Shown here: piece after piece, positions 8,195 through 17,391 of the stretch | Layout of the letters: every line of letters begins with the position of its first letter | How positions within the stretch are numbered: position 1 is the stretch's first letter | From: Oscillibacter sp. 1-3 | GTDB taxonomy: Bacteria; Bacillota; Clostridia; Oscillospirales; Oscillospiraceae | NCBI RefSeq assembly: GCF_000403435.2 | Contig: NZ_KE159708.1 | Location: forward strand, 1-64,000 | Direction: 5' to 3' | Length of the DNA stretch: 64,000 bases | Program-made: the position numbers and the translations under genes | The notes under the pieces: generated by a model | Told to the model about the DNA's origin: nothing | Databases searched by the model: none | The model's input: only the letters and a program-made list of their open reading frames with translations

Positions 8195-11100
8195 TTATCT
8201 TGCCTCCTGTTCCTGTTGTTTGGGTTTCTTTTCCATGCTGCGGGGCGGGATGGGGCGTTTCAGCCCTTCCAGCACCGAGGGCCTTTCGCGCTTGGCAATC
8301 GCCGCTTCTGGACGGGACTGCCCCTTGCTGTCCATGTTCAGCTCCATATCCAGCTCCACCAGACGGGCGTTCTTGACCCGCAATTCCTCCTCATAGGGGA
8401 AGGCTTTGCCCACTTCCTCCTTTGCGGCGGCCTGCTGCTGGTAAAGGTTATCCAGCTGGACTTTGACGCTTTCCAACCGCTGGGGCATCTGGGAAAGCGC
8501 GTTGTCAATCCGGGTCAGGTTGCCGCGCGGGTCCGCGCCCAGGGCGGTACGGTGGGTCATCCTGCCTTTCAGTTGGAGCATATATTCCTTCTGGAAAGCG
8601 TCAAAGGTTACAAACATAGCAAATCCCCGGTAGCTGCCGACCTGCACCGGCTCGGAGCCTTTAACCTCCTTGCAGGCGTCCAAAAGGGCGGCTCCGGCGT
8701 TCTCTTTGTCGGTGAGCGTATCGCCCCGGACTTCCATGCCGGTAAATCCGTCTGTCGGGTGGGGGTGCGCCGCCAGGGTTTCCATATCCGTTTCCAAGCC
8801 CTGGATAAAGCCTTTGTGTTTCTCGATCTCCTCCGGGAAGTGCTTTAACAGCTGATCTTCCAGCCGGTACTGCTTGCTCTGGTGGTCGGCCTTCATCAGC
8901 TTTAAGCGGGATACCTCCACATCCAAATCCATACGCTCCTTGATGCGGGGGTCCCCGGCGCATAGGGCCTTGATCTCCGCAAAGGACAGGGCGGTTTCGT
9001 CCACATCGTCACAGCTGCGGACCGGGGATTTTGAGGTCATGATCTGGGAGATGAATTTCTGCTTGTTCTCCACCGTCTGCCAGAGGTATGCGTCGAAGGT
9101 CCCTTCGGTCACATAGCGGTAAACATGGACCAGCGGGTTCTGGTTGCCCTGGCGCTCGATCCGCCCTTTTCGCTGGGCCAGATCTCCGGGCCTCCAGGGG
9201 CAGTCCAGATCGTGAAGGGCCACCAGCAAATCCTGCACGTTGGTCCCGGCCCCCATCTTCTGGGTGGAGCCTAACAGGACGCGCACCTGGCCGGAGCGGA
9301 CTTTGGAGAACAGCTCCTTTTTGCGGACTTCGGTATTGGCCTCATGGATAAACGCGATCTGGCTGGCGGGCATACCCTGTGCGATGAGTTTCTGCCGGAT
9401 GTCCTCATAGACCGTAAAGGCCAGCGGGTTCTCCGGCTCTGGAATTGCTTGTTCCAGCGCATGAAGCATCGGGTTATCCAGCGTCTTGGCCACCTTTTTG
9501 GAGCCAGCCGCCTGGGGTGTGGAAATGTCGCAAAACACCAGCTGGGTCAGCTTTTCCGGCTGTCCGTCCCGCCAGATTTGCAGGATATTGTCCACGCACT
9601 GGTTGACTTTTGTGCCGGGTTCGTCCGGCAGCATGGGGTTGATAATGCGCTGGTCCAGCCCCAGCTTTCGGCCATCCGAGGTGATTTTCAGCATATTGTC
9701 GGTTGATGGGTCAACGGTCCCCGAATGGACTTTGGCGGCGCGCTCGGAGAGGGCCTTCACCATATCCTGCTGGTGTTCGGTGGGCTTTGCCACGACGTTG
9801 TGGTATTCCACCTCCGGGGTGGGCAGGTCCAGCTGGTCGGCGGTCTTGATGTCCGCCACCTCTTTGAACAGGTTCATCAGCTCCGGCAGGTTAAAGAACT
9901 TGGAAAATCTTGTCCGCGCCCGGTAGCCCGTCCCCTCCGGAGCCAGTTCCAGGGCTGTCACCGTTTCCCCGAACCGGCTGGCCCAGCAGTCGAAATGGGT
10001 CATGTTCAATTCCTGGAGCCGCTCATACTGGAGGTAGCGTTGGATGGTATAAAGTTCGGTCATACTGTTGCTGACCGGCGTTCCGGTGGCGAACACAACG
10101 CCCCGGCTGCCGGTGATCTCGTCCATGTAGCGGCATTTGGCAAACATATCGGAGGATTTCTGCGCGTCTGTGGTGGAAAGCCCCGCCACATTCCGCATTT
10201 TGGTGTATAAAAAGAGGTTCTTATAATTGTGGCTCTCGTCCACAAACAGCCGGTCCACGCCCAGCTGCTCAAAGGTAATCACATCGTCCTTGCGGCCCTC
10301 GGCCTGCAATTTTTCCAGCCTTGCCTCCAACGATTTTTTGGTGCGTTCCAGCTGCTTGACGGTAAAGCGTTCCCCGCCGCTGGCCTCCACCTCGGCAATC
10401 CCGTCGGTGATCTCGTTGATCTGCTCCCGCAGCAGGCGCTCCTGCCGTTCCCGGCTGATGGGAATACGCTCAAACTGGGAGTGTCCGATAATCACCGCGT
10501 CATAGTCCCCGGTGGCGATTCTGGCGCAGAATTTCTTGCGGTTGTGGCTTTCAAAATCCTTTTTGGTGGTGACAAGGATATTCGCGGAAGGGTAGAGCCG
10601 TAAAAACTCAGAGGCCCACTGCTCGGTCAGGTGGTTCGGCACCACAAAGAGGGATTTCTGGCACAGGCCCAGCCGCTTGGATTCCATCGCAGCGGCTACC
10701 ATTTCAAAGGTCTTGCCCGCGCCCACCTCATGGGCCAGCAGGGTATTCCCGCCGTACAGCACATGGGCGATGGCGTTTTTCTGGTGTTCCCGTAACGTAA
10801 TTTCCGGGTTCATGCCCGCAAACCGGATATGCTGCCCGTCATACTCGCGGGGGCGGATGCTGTTCATTTCCTCGTTGTACTGGCGCACCAGCGTCTGCCG
10901 CCGCTGTGGGTCCTTCCAAATCCAGTCCCGGAAGGCTTCCCGGATCGCCATCTGCTTCTGGGCGGCAAGGGTGGTTTCTTTGGCGTTGAGTACCCGGCGC
11001 TCCCGCCCCTCGGCGTCCTCAACGGTGTCATAGATGCGGACATCCCGCAGGTTTAAGCTGTCCTCCAGAATCTTGTAGGCGTTGGCCCGGTCGGTTCCGT

Positions 11101-14100
11101 AGGTGGTGTTGGCGGCTACATCGCCGTACCCAACGGCGTTTTTGCCGGTGATCTGCCACTCGGCGGTGTAGGAGGCATACTTGACCTCGATCTGCCTTTG
11201 CAGATAGTAGGGGGTGTGGAAGGTTTCGTACATGAATTGCTGGATGTAGTCTTTGTCAATCCAGGTAGCGCCCAGGCGCACCTCGATTTCCGATGCGTCC
11301 AAATCCTTGGGCTGGGCGGCGGTGAGCGCCTCCACATTGACAGAAAAGGCGGGGTCTTTGTCTGCCGCCCGCTGTGCCTGCCGCAGTTTCCGGCGCACGT
11401 TGCCGGAGAGGTATTCATCCGCTGTCACATAACGGGGCGTTTCCCCCTCCGCCAATGGTCCGGGCAGACGGAAGATCACGCCCCGCAGTTCCTGCGCCAA
11501 TTCCTCCTGGGTTTTGCCGCTCAGTTCGGCCATGTACGCCATATCCACCTCGGCCTTTTCCGCGATGGAAACAGCCAGGGCTTCACTGGCGGTATCTACC
11601 GAGGTAACAGCCTGATGGGGCTTGATGGTGCGCTTGGTGAACATATCCGCCTTTTGCTTCAGATGTTTGTTATCGTCAATGACTTCCAGCGCGCAGAGCA
11701 GATAATAGCTGGAATCATCGGCAAAGGCCAGCCGGTTCCCCCGGTCATTGATAAGGCCGTATTTTGCGGAAAATGCGTCATAGAGCCGGTTCAATTCGGC
11801 CTGGGTTTCACGGATTGCCGCATCCGAAACAAAGCTGTCCATCTGCTGTGCGATGAGCTTCTGCACACAGTCCCGCAGTTCCACCAGCCCTTTTACGCGG
11901 GCCTCGGCGGTGGCGTTTAAGTCGGGGCGCACCATGCGGCTGTTTTCCCGATAGTACACCGCACCGTCCACAACGGTATAGGAATAGTTTTTTACATCAG
12001 GGTCAGCGGGGATAGAAGTATCAATTTCTTCCCCCTCGCCCAGCTCCGGCAGTTCGGCCTCCTGGTAGGTTCCGCGAATATATTTTATGGCGTCGTGCAG
12101 CTGGTCGGAAAGTTCCAATCCCTCAATGGGATTTACGGTGTAATCCATGCCATGAGCGGTGCTTTCCGGCTCCTGCCTGCCCAGCACCATTTCCGGGTGG
12201 TCCAGGAAATAGCGGTTGATGGTAAAATCATCTTCGGTCTGTCCGGTCTGCGTCCAGTCCGGGGCAATGTCAATCGGGCGGTCCCGTTTTTGCAGGAAAA
12301 TGATGTCGGATACCACCTCTGTCCCGGCATTGGCCTTAAACGCATTGTTGGGCAGACGGATCGCGCCCAACAGCTCCGCCCGCTGCGCCAGATACCGGCG
12401 CACCGTAGAATCCTTGGAATCCATCGTGTAGCGGCTGGTGACAAAGGCCACGACGCCGCCTGGACGCACCTGGTCCAGCGATTTGGCGAAAAAGTAGTTG
12501 TGGATGTTGAAGTTCAGCTTGTTATAGGCCCGGTCATTGACGGAATACTGGCCAAACGGCACGTTTCCTACGGCTAAATCATAAAAATCCCGCCGGTCAG
12601 TGGTTTGAAAGCCCGCGATAGTGATGTCTGCTTTGGGATAGAGCTGTTTTGCGATGCGCCCGGTGATGGAATCCAGTTCCACGCCGTACAGTTTGCTGCC
12701 CCGCATTTCCTCCGGCAGCATACCGAAGAAATTGCCCACGCCGCAGGAGGGTTCCAGGATGTTGCCGGTCTGGAATCCCATTTTCCCCACCGCTTCATAA
12801 ATGGCCTGGATAACGGTAGGGCTGGTGTAATGGGCGTTTAAGGTGGTCCCTTTGGCGGCTTCATATTCCTCCGGGGACAGCGTTGCGTAGAGTTCCGCAA
12901 ACTCCTTTGCCCAGGTGGGCTTGTTCTCGTCAAAAGCGTCTGACAGACCGCCCCAGCCCACATACCGGGAGAGTGTTTCCTGTTCTTCCGGCGTGGCCTG
13001 CCGGTTTTCAAATTCCAGTTCTTTTAAGAGGCTGATAGCGTCCATATTGGCCCGGAATTTTGCTTTCGGCCCTCCTTCGCCCAGGTGAATGTCGGTGATA
13101 CGGAAGTTCCCGGCTGTCGGCTGGGGTGGGGTGGGTTCCGGTTTCTCTATGTGCAGGGTATGAATCTCCACATCATAGGGCAGGTGGTTCTGTTCGCCCG
13201 GATAACGGGTGACAGGGGTGGTAGTCATTCGCGGCGCTGGTTCCGGTGCGGGAGGATTCCCCAAATCCGGCTGTTTCTCTGCTGGCTGTTCCTTTAGCTG
13301 TGCCGGTTCGTGGGAGAATCCGTCCAGTTCCTGCTGGTAGAGGGCGCGGAGTGCGGCGGCAACCGGTTCCCAGCTTTCATACAGCGCCGCCAGAACCGTT
13401 TCATCCTCCCGCAAAATCTCTACTTCCATGCCTTTGTCGGTTGTTCTGTAATCTGCCGTATCCCCGGTTTCCAGCTGCATGGTTTCCACTGTACCCGAAA
13501 ACCGCTGGGAAAGATGCTGGGCAACAGCCGGATTGCCTGCGCCGCTTCGGAGCAGTACCGCTATATCCTCCTTTGCCAACCCATCCAGTAAACCGCCATC
13601 CCCGGTCAGAGCCTCCCGTAAATCCGGGGAAAACTGGTCCAGATCGGCGGGGAGATAGTCGGTGATGGCGCTGTTGCGCGGGTCCTGCCGGATGGCGCGT
13701 TCAAACTGTTCTTTGCTTTCTGTCCGGTAAACGGGGTAGGCCAGCGCGGGGTCATTCAGCTGGACATAGCCCTGCTGCAAATCGGTGATGCGGTACTCGG
13801 TATCTTCCAGAAAAACAAAATCCCCTACGCCATAGGCCGATGCCAGCGGGTCGCGGGGAAGTGTTCCCGGTTCGTCCGCAGCGGGTGCGGCTGTTTCCTG
13901 TGCCGGTTCCTCTTGCCGGTTCGCCTTTATCTCTTGTGGTTCCAGCCCGGCCAGGAATTGCTCCGCAGCTTCTTCTCTTGAAAATGTCCGTACCGTTCCA
14001 TCAGAGGCGGTATAGTAATCATTGGTCTGATTATCCCAGACAGCAAACGCATCTTCCGGGTCGGGAAACGCATCGCTGGTCATAACAACGGAAAAGCGTG

Positions 14101-17098
14101 GTTCTGCTTCATCGGCGGCAATCTGTTCCACATCAGCCATGACCTGCTGAATAAAGGGGTCATTGTCCAGCTTCTCCGGTTCCACTACCTGCCCGTTTAC
14201 AATGCCGCGCTGGGCCAGATTTTCCCGGATTGCGATAGGGTCTATATCGTCCAGATTATCCCGTTCTGCCTCTGTAAAAAAGCGGTCCTCTTTGATAAGC
14301 TGGGCGATCCGGCGCTGTACCTTGGGCCAGGGCAGTTCCATTTCTTCGAGGCTTCCGGCGCGGACAATAAACAGGTTTGTATGTTCAGGACCGCCGTACT
14401 CCCTGGACAGCCATGCGGCGGTATCTTTTTCCCGCCCATGCTCCTTCATATAGCGGACTACGGCCCGTTTGCTGTCCATATCGCCGTTCCATGCACAGAG
14501 GGCTTCGTCAATATCGTCCTGGGAGAGAGGGCGCAGAAGCTCATGGAGCTTTGGATAGGTTTCGGCAATCACCTCTTGATGCAGGCGGTGGCGGAACTCC
14601 GGCACATCCGAATACTGTTTGAGAAGCTGCAAATCACCGGAGCCAAGAACCGCGCGGCGTACAGCGGCGTTGCCCTCAATCACAGCGTTTTCATGGTCAG
14701 TATGGCCGCAGGCGTTGCGGTATGCCGTATCCTCCATGATGGCGGCGGTCACAACCGGCTTGTACTGTTCCAGCAATTCTTCCAGCGCGGGCTGGGGCGG
14801 TTCTGTTTCGGTTTCATGGACAGGAGCAGGCTGGCTCTGTGATTCTACAATGCCCGCCTCTGCCAGTTCCTTTTCTGCCTGGATTTTCTCATACTGTTCC
14901 CGTTCTGCTTCGGTCAGATAACGATCCTTTTGGATCAGGCCGGCAACCAGCTTCACGACCTTATCCCAGGTCAGGCGTACATCGTCACAGCCGTTTTTCT
15001 GGTAGCGCAGGCCCTTTCCATCGTGATCTTCGCCACTGTGCGTTGCACCGGACAGTGCGTGGGAGCGTCCGCCGGTTCCGTATTCCTGCCGGAGAAACGC
15101 GGTTTTTTCCTTGTCGGTATGGGGCTGCTGGAAAAAGGCATAAATGCGCCCTTTGCCCCCGGCAAAACCGCTGCCGCCAGAAAGGGCCGCGCCGATCTCA
15201 TCCTCCGTAATAAACTGCTTAACCGCAGGAACCTCTGCCATTTCAGATGAAAAGGCTTTGCGGGGCAGTGACAGGTCTTTCAGGTTTTCCCAAATCTCCT
15301 TTGGCTTGTGGTAATGGAAACGCAGCAAGTTACGGTCTTGCGTATAGGCAGTCCAAAAGGCGGCGTATTCTTCTGTGAGGGGCTGGCGGAAAGCCGGGTC
15401 ACGCAGCTGCTCAGTGAGCCATGCGGATTCTTCTGGAAACCCGTTGCCCTTGATTTCTGACAGACTGGGTAAATATCCGGCTTCTCTGGCTTCATCGCTC
15501 AAATCGTGATACAGGTTCCAGAGCTTGTTGGCAAGGAGGGAGCGTTCATAACCCTCCGCCTCGGCAAGCTCCACATTGGAAGCAAATTGACCGGATTCCA
15601 ACAGCTCGCCAATACGCTCCGCCGCGCCCTCCCAGGAAATAACCTGTGCGGATTTATCATATCGGGCGGATTTTCCATGAGAGAGATGGATTCCGTCCTC
15701 ACCATACCAGACTGTGATACGGCCTGCATCGGTGGTAAAACCGTTACCGCCATGATAGAGGGATTGCAGGGCGGCGGCAATCTCCGGGACCGGCTTCTGC
15801 TTTTCAAATTCAGCTGTCACGCGCTCCCGCAGACGGTCGGTATTGCCGCCCAGCCGCAGCACATGGTCAATGTCCTTTTGGGCAAAAGAAAAAGCAGAGG
15901 ACGCTTTCACATTCTCTGCTTCATCAATATTCTGAATCTGTTCTGCTTCGGAAAGAAACAGGTTTAAGGTCAGCTGTTGATAAGTTCCGCCAGCAGAATC
16001 TCCTCCGCCTGGGCCTTGCAGTTGTTCATCAGACCCACCCACTGCATCTGATCGCGGGCTTTCAGTTCCTCCGTCACGCCCGCCGCCTGCGCCAGTTTGG
16101 GCATCAGCTGCTCCAACCGGCTGTTCGCGGTCCGGTCGATCTCCAACAGGTGCGGGTACAGCTTCTCGCTCATCAGCAGACGGTTGTAAAGGATGGGCCG
16201 GTGTTCCTTCAAGTAGGTTTTCCGCATCCTGCCGTACTTGCCCAGGGGCATTTCGGGCTGTTCTGTCAGTTGCAGGTCGGGAATCAGATAGTCCCCGTTC
16301 CGGCTGTAAGTCAGATTGTTCTTCATGTTCTGTTCTCCTTTCCTGAGCGGCCTGCCGCTCCGCATTTAAGATGGTGACGCCGATCTGCCGCAGCACCTGC
16401 TGGTTGATCTGGCTGACCGCCGTTCCCAGCGCCCCAACGGTGGCCGGTGTGTTGAAATCGAAAACCGGCATGAAATCCTCATGGGTGAAATACTGTTCCG
16501 GGGCCAGCCCACAGCGGGACATCAGGGAATAGGCGATGCTGACGGTGGCGGCGGCTTTGAATTGGACTTCGATGTTAAGTTCATCGTACTCCTCTAAAAA
16601 GGAATCGTCAACGATGTAAAGAAAGTCCCGCCCGTTGTCCGCCCAATATTCCCCGGCCAGCCTGCGGGCGATCTCGGTCAGCTGCCCGCCTAAATCATCG
16701 CCGCCCACCTCATACCGGTTTTCCAACATGGCGGAGATGGAATCTATATGCCGTTCCTCCATCTTCCAGAGCCAGGGTGTGCGGGAATGTTCGCGGGTTC
16801 CAGTGTCGGAGATGTCAAAGACATACCGCAGCCGGGTCCGGTCCCCGGAATCGTCCACCAGGGCGATGCCCTTGGAGCCGCGCCGGACATAGCGGCCCAT
16901 CTTGTCATTCCACAGGTCATACTCCGCGCAGGCGGTAGCGTCCGGGCGCTGGGCGTAGATCATCAGCTGGTCGTGGAAGGGGTATTTGTAAAGCCTGGAG
17001 GCTGTGTCGAGAAACCGCATCCACTCATTCCAGCTGGAAGTGAGCTGCACCGCCGCATGGTCGGCCATCTGTGCGTACATCTGCGCTTTGGTTGCCAT
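8195..17098 (-). CDS. Giant polyvalent protein: ArdC-like domain, N6-methylase and SNF2-type helicase
   Basis: A 2967-residue protein. Visible parts: ArdC/LtrC-like N-terminal domain (about 1-130, YKYPFHDQLMIYAQRPDA); low-complexity linker (about 275-400) that is the shadow of tnpV; several repeated small domains (to about 1350) including two regions with ITEDEIGAAL/SQDDIDEAL openings and TEAERDN/TEAEREQ ends; N6-adenine methylase (SGVGNFFG-like motif I read as PSCGVGNFFG near 1450, motif IV as NVPFGQY near 1513); helicase with Walker A HEVGAGKT near 2128, DESH near 2286 and motif VI QRKGRIERQGN near 2648; coiled C-terminus. Start ATG 17098 has AAAGGAGGG upstream; the longer frame does not. 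Proteins like this probably protect entering DNA from restriction during transfer; that role is inferred. Confidence 0.9.
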   Translation of the reverse strand: MATKAQMYAQMADHAAVQLTSSWNEWMRFLDTASRLYKYPFHDQLMIYAQRPDATACAEYDLWNDKMGRYVRRGSKGIALVDDSGDRTRLRYVFDISDTGTREHSRTPWLWKMEERHIDSISAMLENRYEVGGDDLGGQLTEIARRLAGEYWADNGRDFLYIVDDSFLEEYDELNIEVQFKAAATVSIAYSLMSRCGLAPEQYFTHEDFMPVFDFNTPATVGALGTAVSQINQQVLRQIGVTILNAERQAAQERRTEHEEQSDLQPERGLSDSRPATDRTARNAPGQVRQDAENLLEGTPAHPLQPSADEREAVPAPVGDRPDREQPVGAADAQTGAGGGRDGGTESPRSDAVGGSDEQLQGPGGGDSAGGTYQQLTLNLFLSEAEQIQNIDEAENVKASSAFSFAQKDIDHVLRLGGNTDRLRERVTAEFEKQKPVPEIAAALQSLYHGGNGFTTDAGRITVWYGEDGIHLSHGKSARYDKSAQVISWEGAAERIGELLESGQFASNVELAEAEGYERSLLANKLWNLYHDLSDEAREAGYLPSLSEIKGNGFPEESAWLTEQLRDPAFRQPLTEEYAAFWTAYTQDRNLLRFHYHKPKEIWENLKDLSLPRKAFSSEMAEVPAVKQFITEDEIGAALSGGSGFAGGKGRIYAFFQQPHTDKEKTAFLRQEYGTGGRSHALSGATHSGEDHDGKGLRYQKNGCDDVRLTWDKVVKLVAGLIQKDRYLTEAEREQYEKIQAEKELAEAGIVESQSQPAPVHETETEPPQPALEELLEQYKPVVTAAIMEDTAYRNACGHTDHENAVIEGNAAVRRAVLGSGDLQLLKQYSDVPEFRHRLHQEVIAETYPKLHELLRPLSQDDIDEALCAWNGDMDSKRAVVRYMKEHGREKDTAAWLSREYGGPEHTNLFIVRAGSLEEMELPWPKVQRRIAQLIKEDRFFTEAERDNLDDIDPIAIRENLAQRGIVNGQVVEPEKLDNDPFIQQVMADVEQIAADEAEPRFSVVMTSDAFPDPEDAFAVWDNQTNDYYTASDGTVRTFSREEAAEQFLAGLEPQEIKANRQEEPAQETAAPAADEPGTLPRDPLASAYGVGDFVFLEDTEYRITDLQQGYVQLNDPALAYPVYRTESKEQFERAIRQDPRNSAITDYLPADLDQFSPDLREALTGDGGLLDGLAKEDIAVLLRSGAGNPAVAQHLSQRFSGTVETMQLETGDTADYRTTDKGMEVEILREDETVLAALYESWEPVAAALRALYQQELDGFSHEPAQLKEQPAEKQPDLGNPPAPEPAPRMTTTPVTRYPGEQNHLPYDVEIHTLHIEKPEPTPPQPTAGNFRITDIHLGEGGPKAKFRANMDAISLLKELEFENRQATPEEQETLSRYVGWGGLSDAFDENKPTWAKEFAELYATLSPEEYEAAKGTTLNAHYTSPTVIQAIYEAVGKMGFQTGNILEPSCGVGNFFGMLPEEMRGSKLYGVELDSITGRIAKQLYPKADITIAGFQTTDRRDFYDLAVGNVPFGQYSVNDRAYNKLNFNIHNYFFAKSLDQVRPGGVVAFVTSRYTMDSKDSTVRRYLAQRAELLGAIRLPNNAFKANAGTEVVSDIIFLQKRDRPIDIAPDWTQTGQTEDDFTINRYFLDHPEMVLGRQEPESTAHGMDYTVNPIEGLELSDQLHDAIKYIRGTYQEAELPELGEGEEIDTSIPADPDVKNYSYTVVDGAVYYRENSRMVRPDLNATAEARVKGLVELRDCVQKLIAQQMDSFVSDAAIRETQAELNRLYDAFSAKYGLINDRGNRLAFADDSSYYLLCALEVIDDNKHLKQKADMFTKRTIKPHQAVTSVDTASEALAVSIAEKAEVDMAYMAELSGKTQEELAQELRGVIFRLPGPLAEGETPRYVTADEYLSGNVRRKLRQAQRAADKDPAFSVNVEALTAAQPKDLDASEIEVRLGATWIDKDYIQQFMYETFHTPYYLQRQIEVKYASYTAEWQITGKNAVGYGDVAANTTYGTDRANAYKILEDSLNLRDVRIYDTVEDAEGRERRVLNAKETTLAAQKQMAIREAFRDWIWKDPQRRQTLVRQYNEEMNSIRPREYDGQHIRFAGMNPEITLREHQKNAIAHVLYGGNTLLAHEVGAGKTFEMVAAAMESKRLGLCQKSLFVVPNHLTEQWASEFLRLYPSANILVTTKKDFESHNRKKFCARIATGDYDAVIIGHSQFERIPISRERQERLLREQINEITDGIAEVEASGGERFTVKQLERTKKSLEARLEKLQAEGRKDDVITFEQLGVDRLFVDESHNYKNLFLYTKMRNVAGLSTTDAQKSSDMFAKCRYMDEITGSRGVVFATGTPVSNSMTELYTIQRYLQYERLQELNMTHFDCWASRFGETVTALELAPEGTGYRARTRFSKFFNLPELMNLFKEVADIKTADQLDLPTPEVEYHNVVAKPTEHQQDMVKALSERAAKVHSGTVDPSTDNMLKITSDGRKLGLDQRIINPMLPDEPGTKVNQCVDNILQIWRDGQPEKLTQLVFCDISTPQAAGSKKVAKTLDNPMLHALEQAIPEPENPLAFTVYEDIRQKLIAQGMPASQIAFIHEANTEVRKKELFSKVRSGQVRVLLGSTQKMGAGTNVQDLLVALHDLDCPWRPGDLAQRKGRIERQGNQNPLVHVYRYVTEGTFDAYLWQTVENKQKFISQIMTSKSPVRSCDDVDETALSFAEIKALCAGDPRIKERMDLDVEVSRLKLMKADHQSKQYRLEDQLLKHFPEEIEKHKGFIQGLETDMETLAAHPHPTDGFTGMEVRGDTLTDKENAGAALLDACKEVKGSEPVQVGSYRGFAMFVTFDAFQKEYMLQLKGRMTHRTALGADPRGNLTRIDNALSQMPQRLESVKVQLDNLYQQQAAAKEEVGKAFPYEEELRVKNARLVELDMELNMDSKGQSRPEAAIAKRERPSVLEGLKRPIPPRSMEKKPKQQEQEAR
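15970..16326 (-). CDS. tnpV: TnpV, nested out of frame in the giant gene
   Basis: A 118-residue protein in another frame of the giant gene, same strand. It begins MKNNLTYSRNGDYLIPDLQL and continues GKYGRMRKTYLKEHRP, LMSEKLYPHLLEID and QMQWVGLMNN, the pattern of transposon-encoded TnpV proteins (PF14198). It has its own AAAGGAG site before ATG 16326. The giant protein in the other frame here is low-complexity (rich in Gly, Asp, Arg, Pro), which suggests that the tnpV frame is the constrained one. Function of TnpV is unknown. Confidence 0.8.
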   Translation of the reverse strand: MKNNLTYSRNGDYLIPDLQLTEQPEMPLGKYGRMRKTYLKEHRPILYNRLLMSEKLYPHLLEIDRTANSRLEQLMPKLAQAAGVTEELKARDQMQWVGLMNNCKAQAEEILLAELINS

Positions 17099-17174
17099 TG
17101 TTTTCGGCCCTCCTTTCGGGTTTTGGATAAAAGGAAGGGGCGGCACAGCGCCAGCCCCTCCGGTCTGTTGGTTC

Positions 17175-17390
17175 CTATTCGTCAAAGTCCGGGTACAGTT
17201 CCAGACTGTCAAACTCCGCGTCCGTCATGGCGCGCAGCTTATGAAGGGCGCTGTCGGTCAGTTCCATCAGCTCCGTTTCCTCCGGCGAGAGATAGCCGCG
17301 CATCTCGGTCAGGCTCTCCATCAGTCCGGCGCGGGTTCCGGTGTTGTAAATACACATCAGATTCATTTCTTCAAAGGTAAAGTGTCCCAT
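17175..17390 (-). CDS. Transposon-transfer assisting protein (TTRAP family)
   Basis: A 71-residue acidic protein: MGHFTFEEMNLMCIYN, TRAGLMESLTEM, LSPEETELMELT and a C-terminal acidic tail, matching the TTRAP family (PF14203) of CTn elements. ATG 17390 follows GGGAGC and lies one base after the stop of the upstream gene, so it is translated with it. Family members are thought to aid transfer, but I know of no mechanism. Confidence 0.85.
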   Translation of the reverse strand: MGHFTFEEMNLMCIYNTGTRAGLMESLTEMRGYLSPEETELMELTDSALHKLRAMTDAEFDSLELYPDFDE

Positions 17391-17391
17391 A

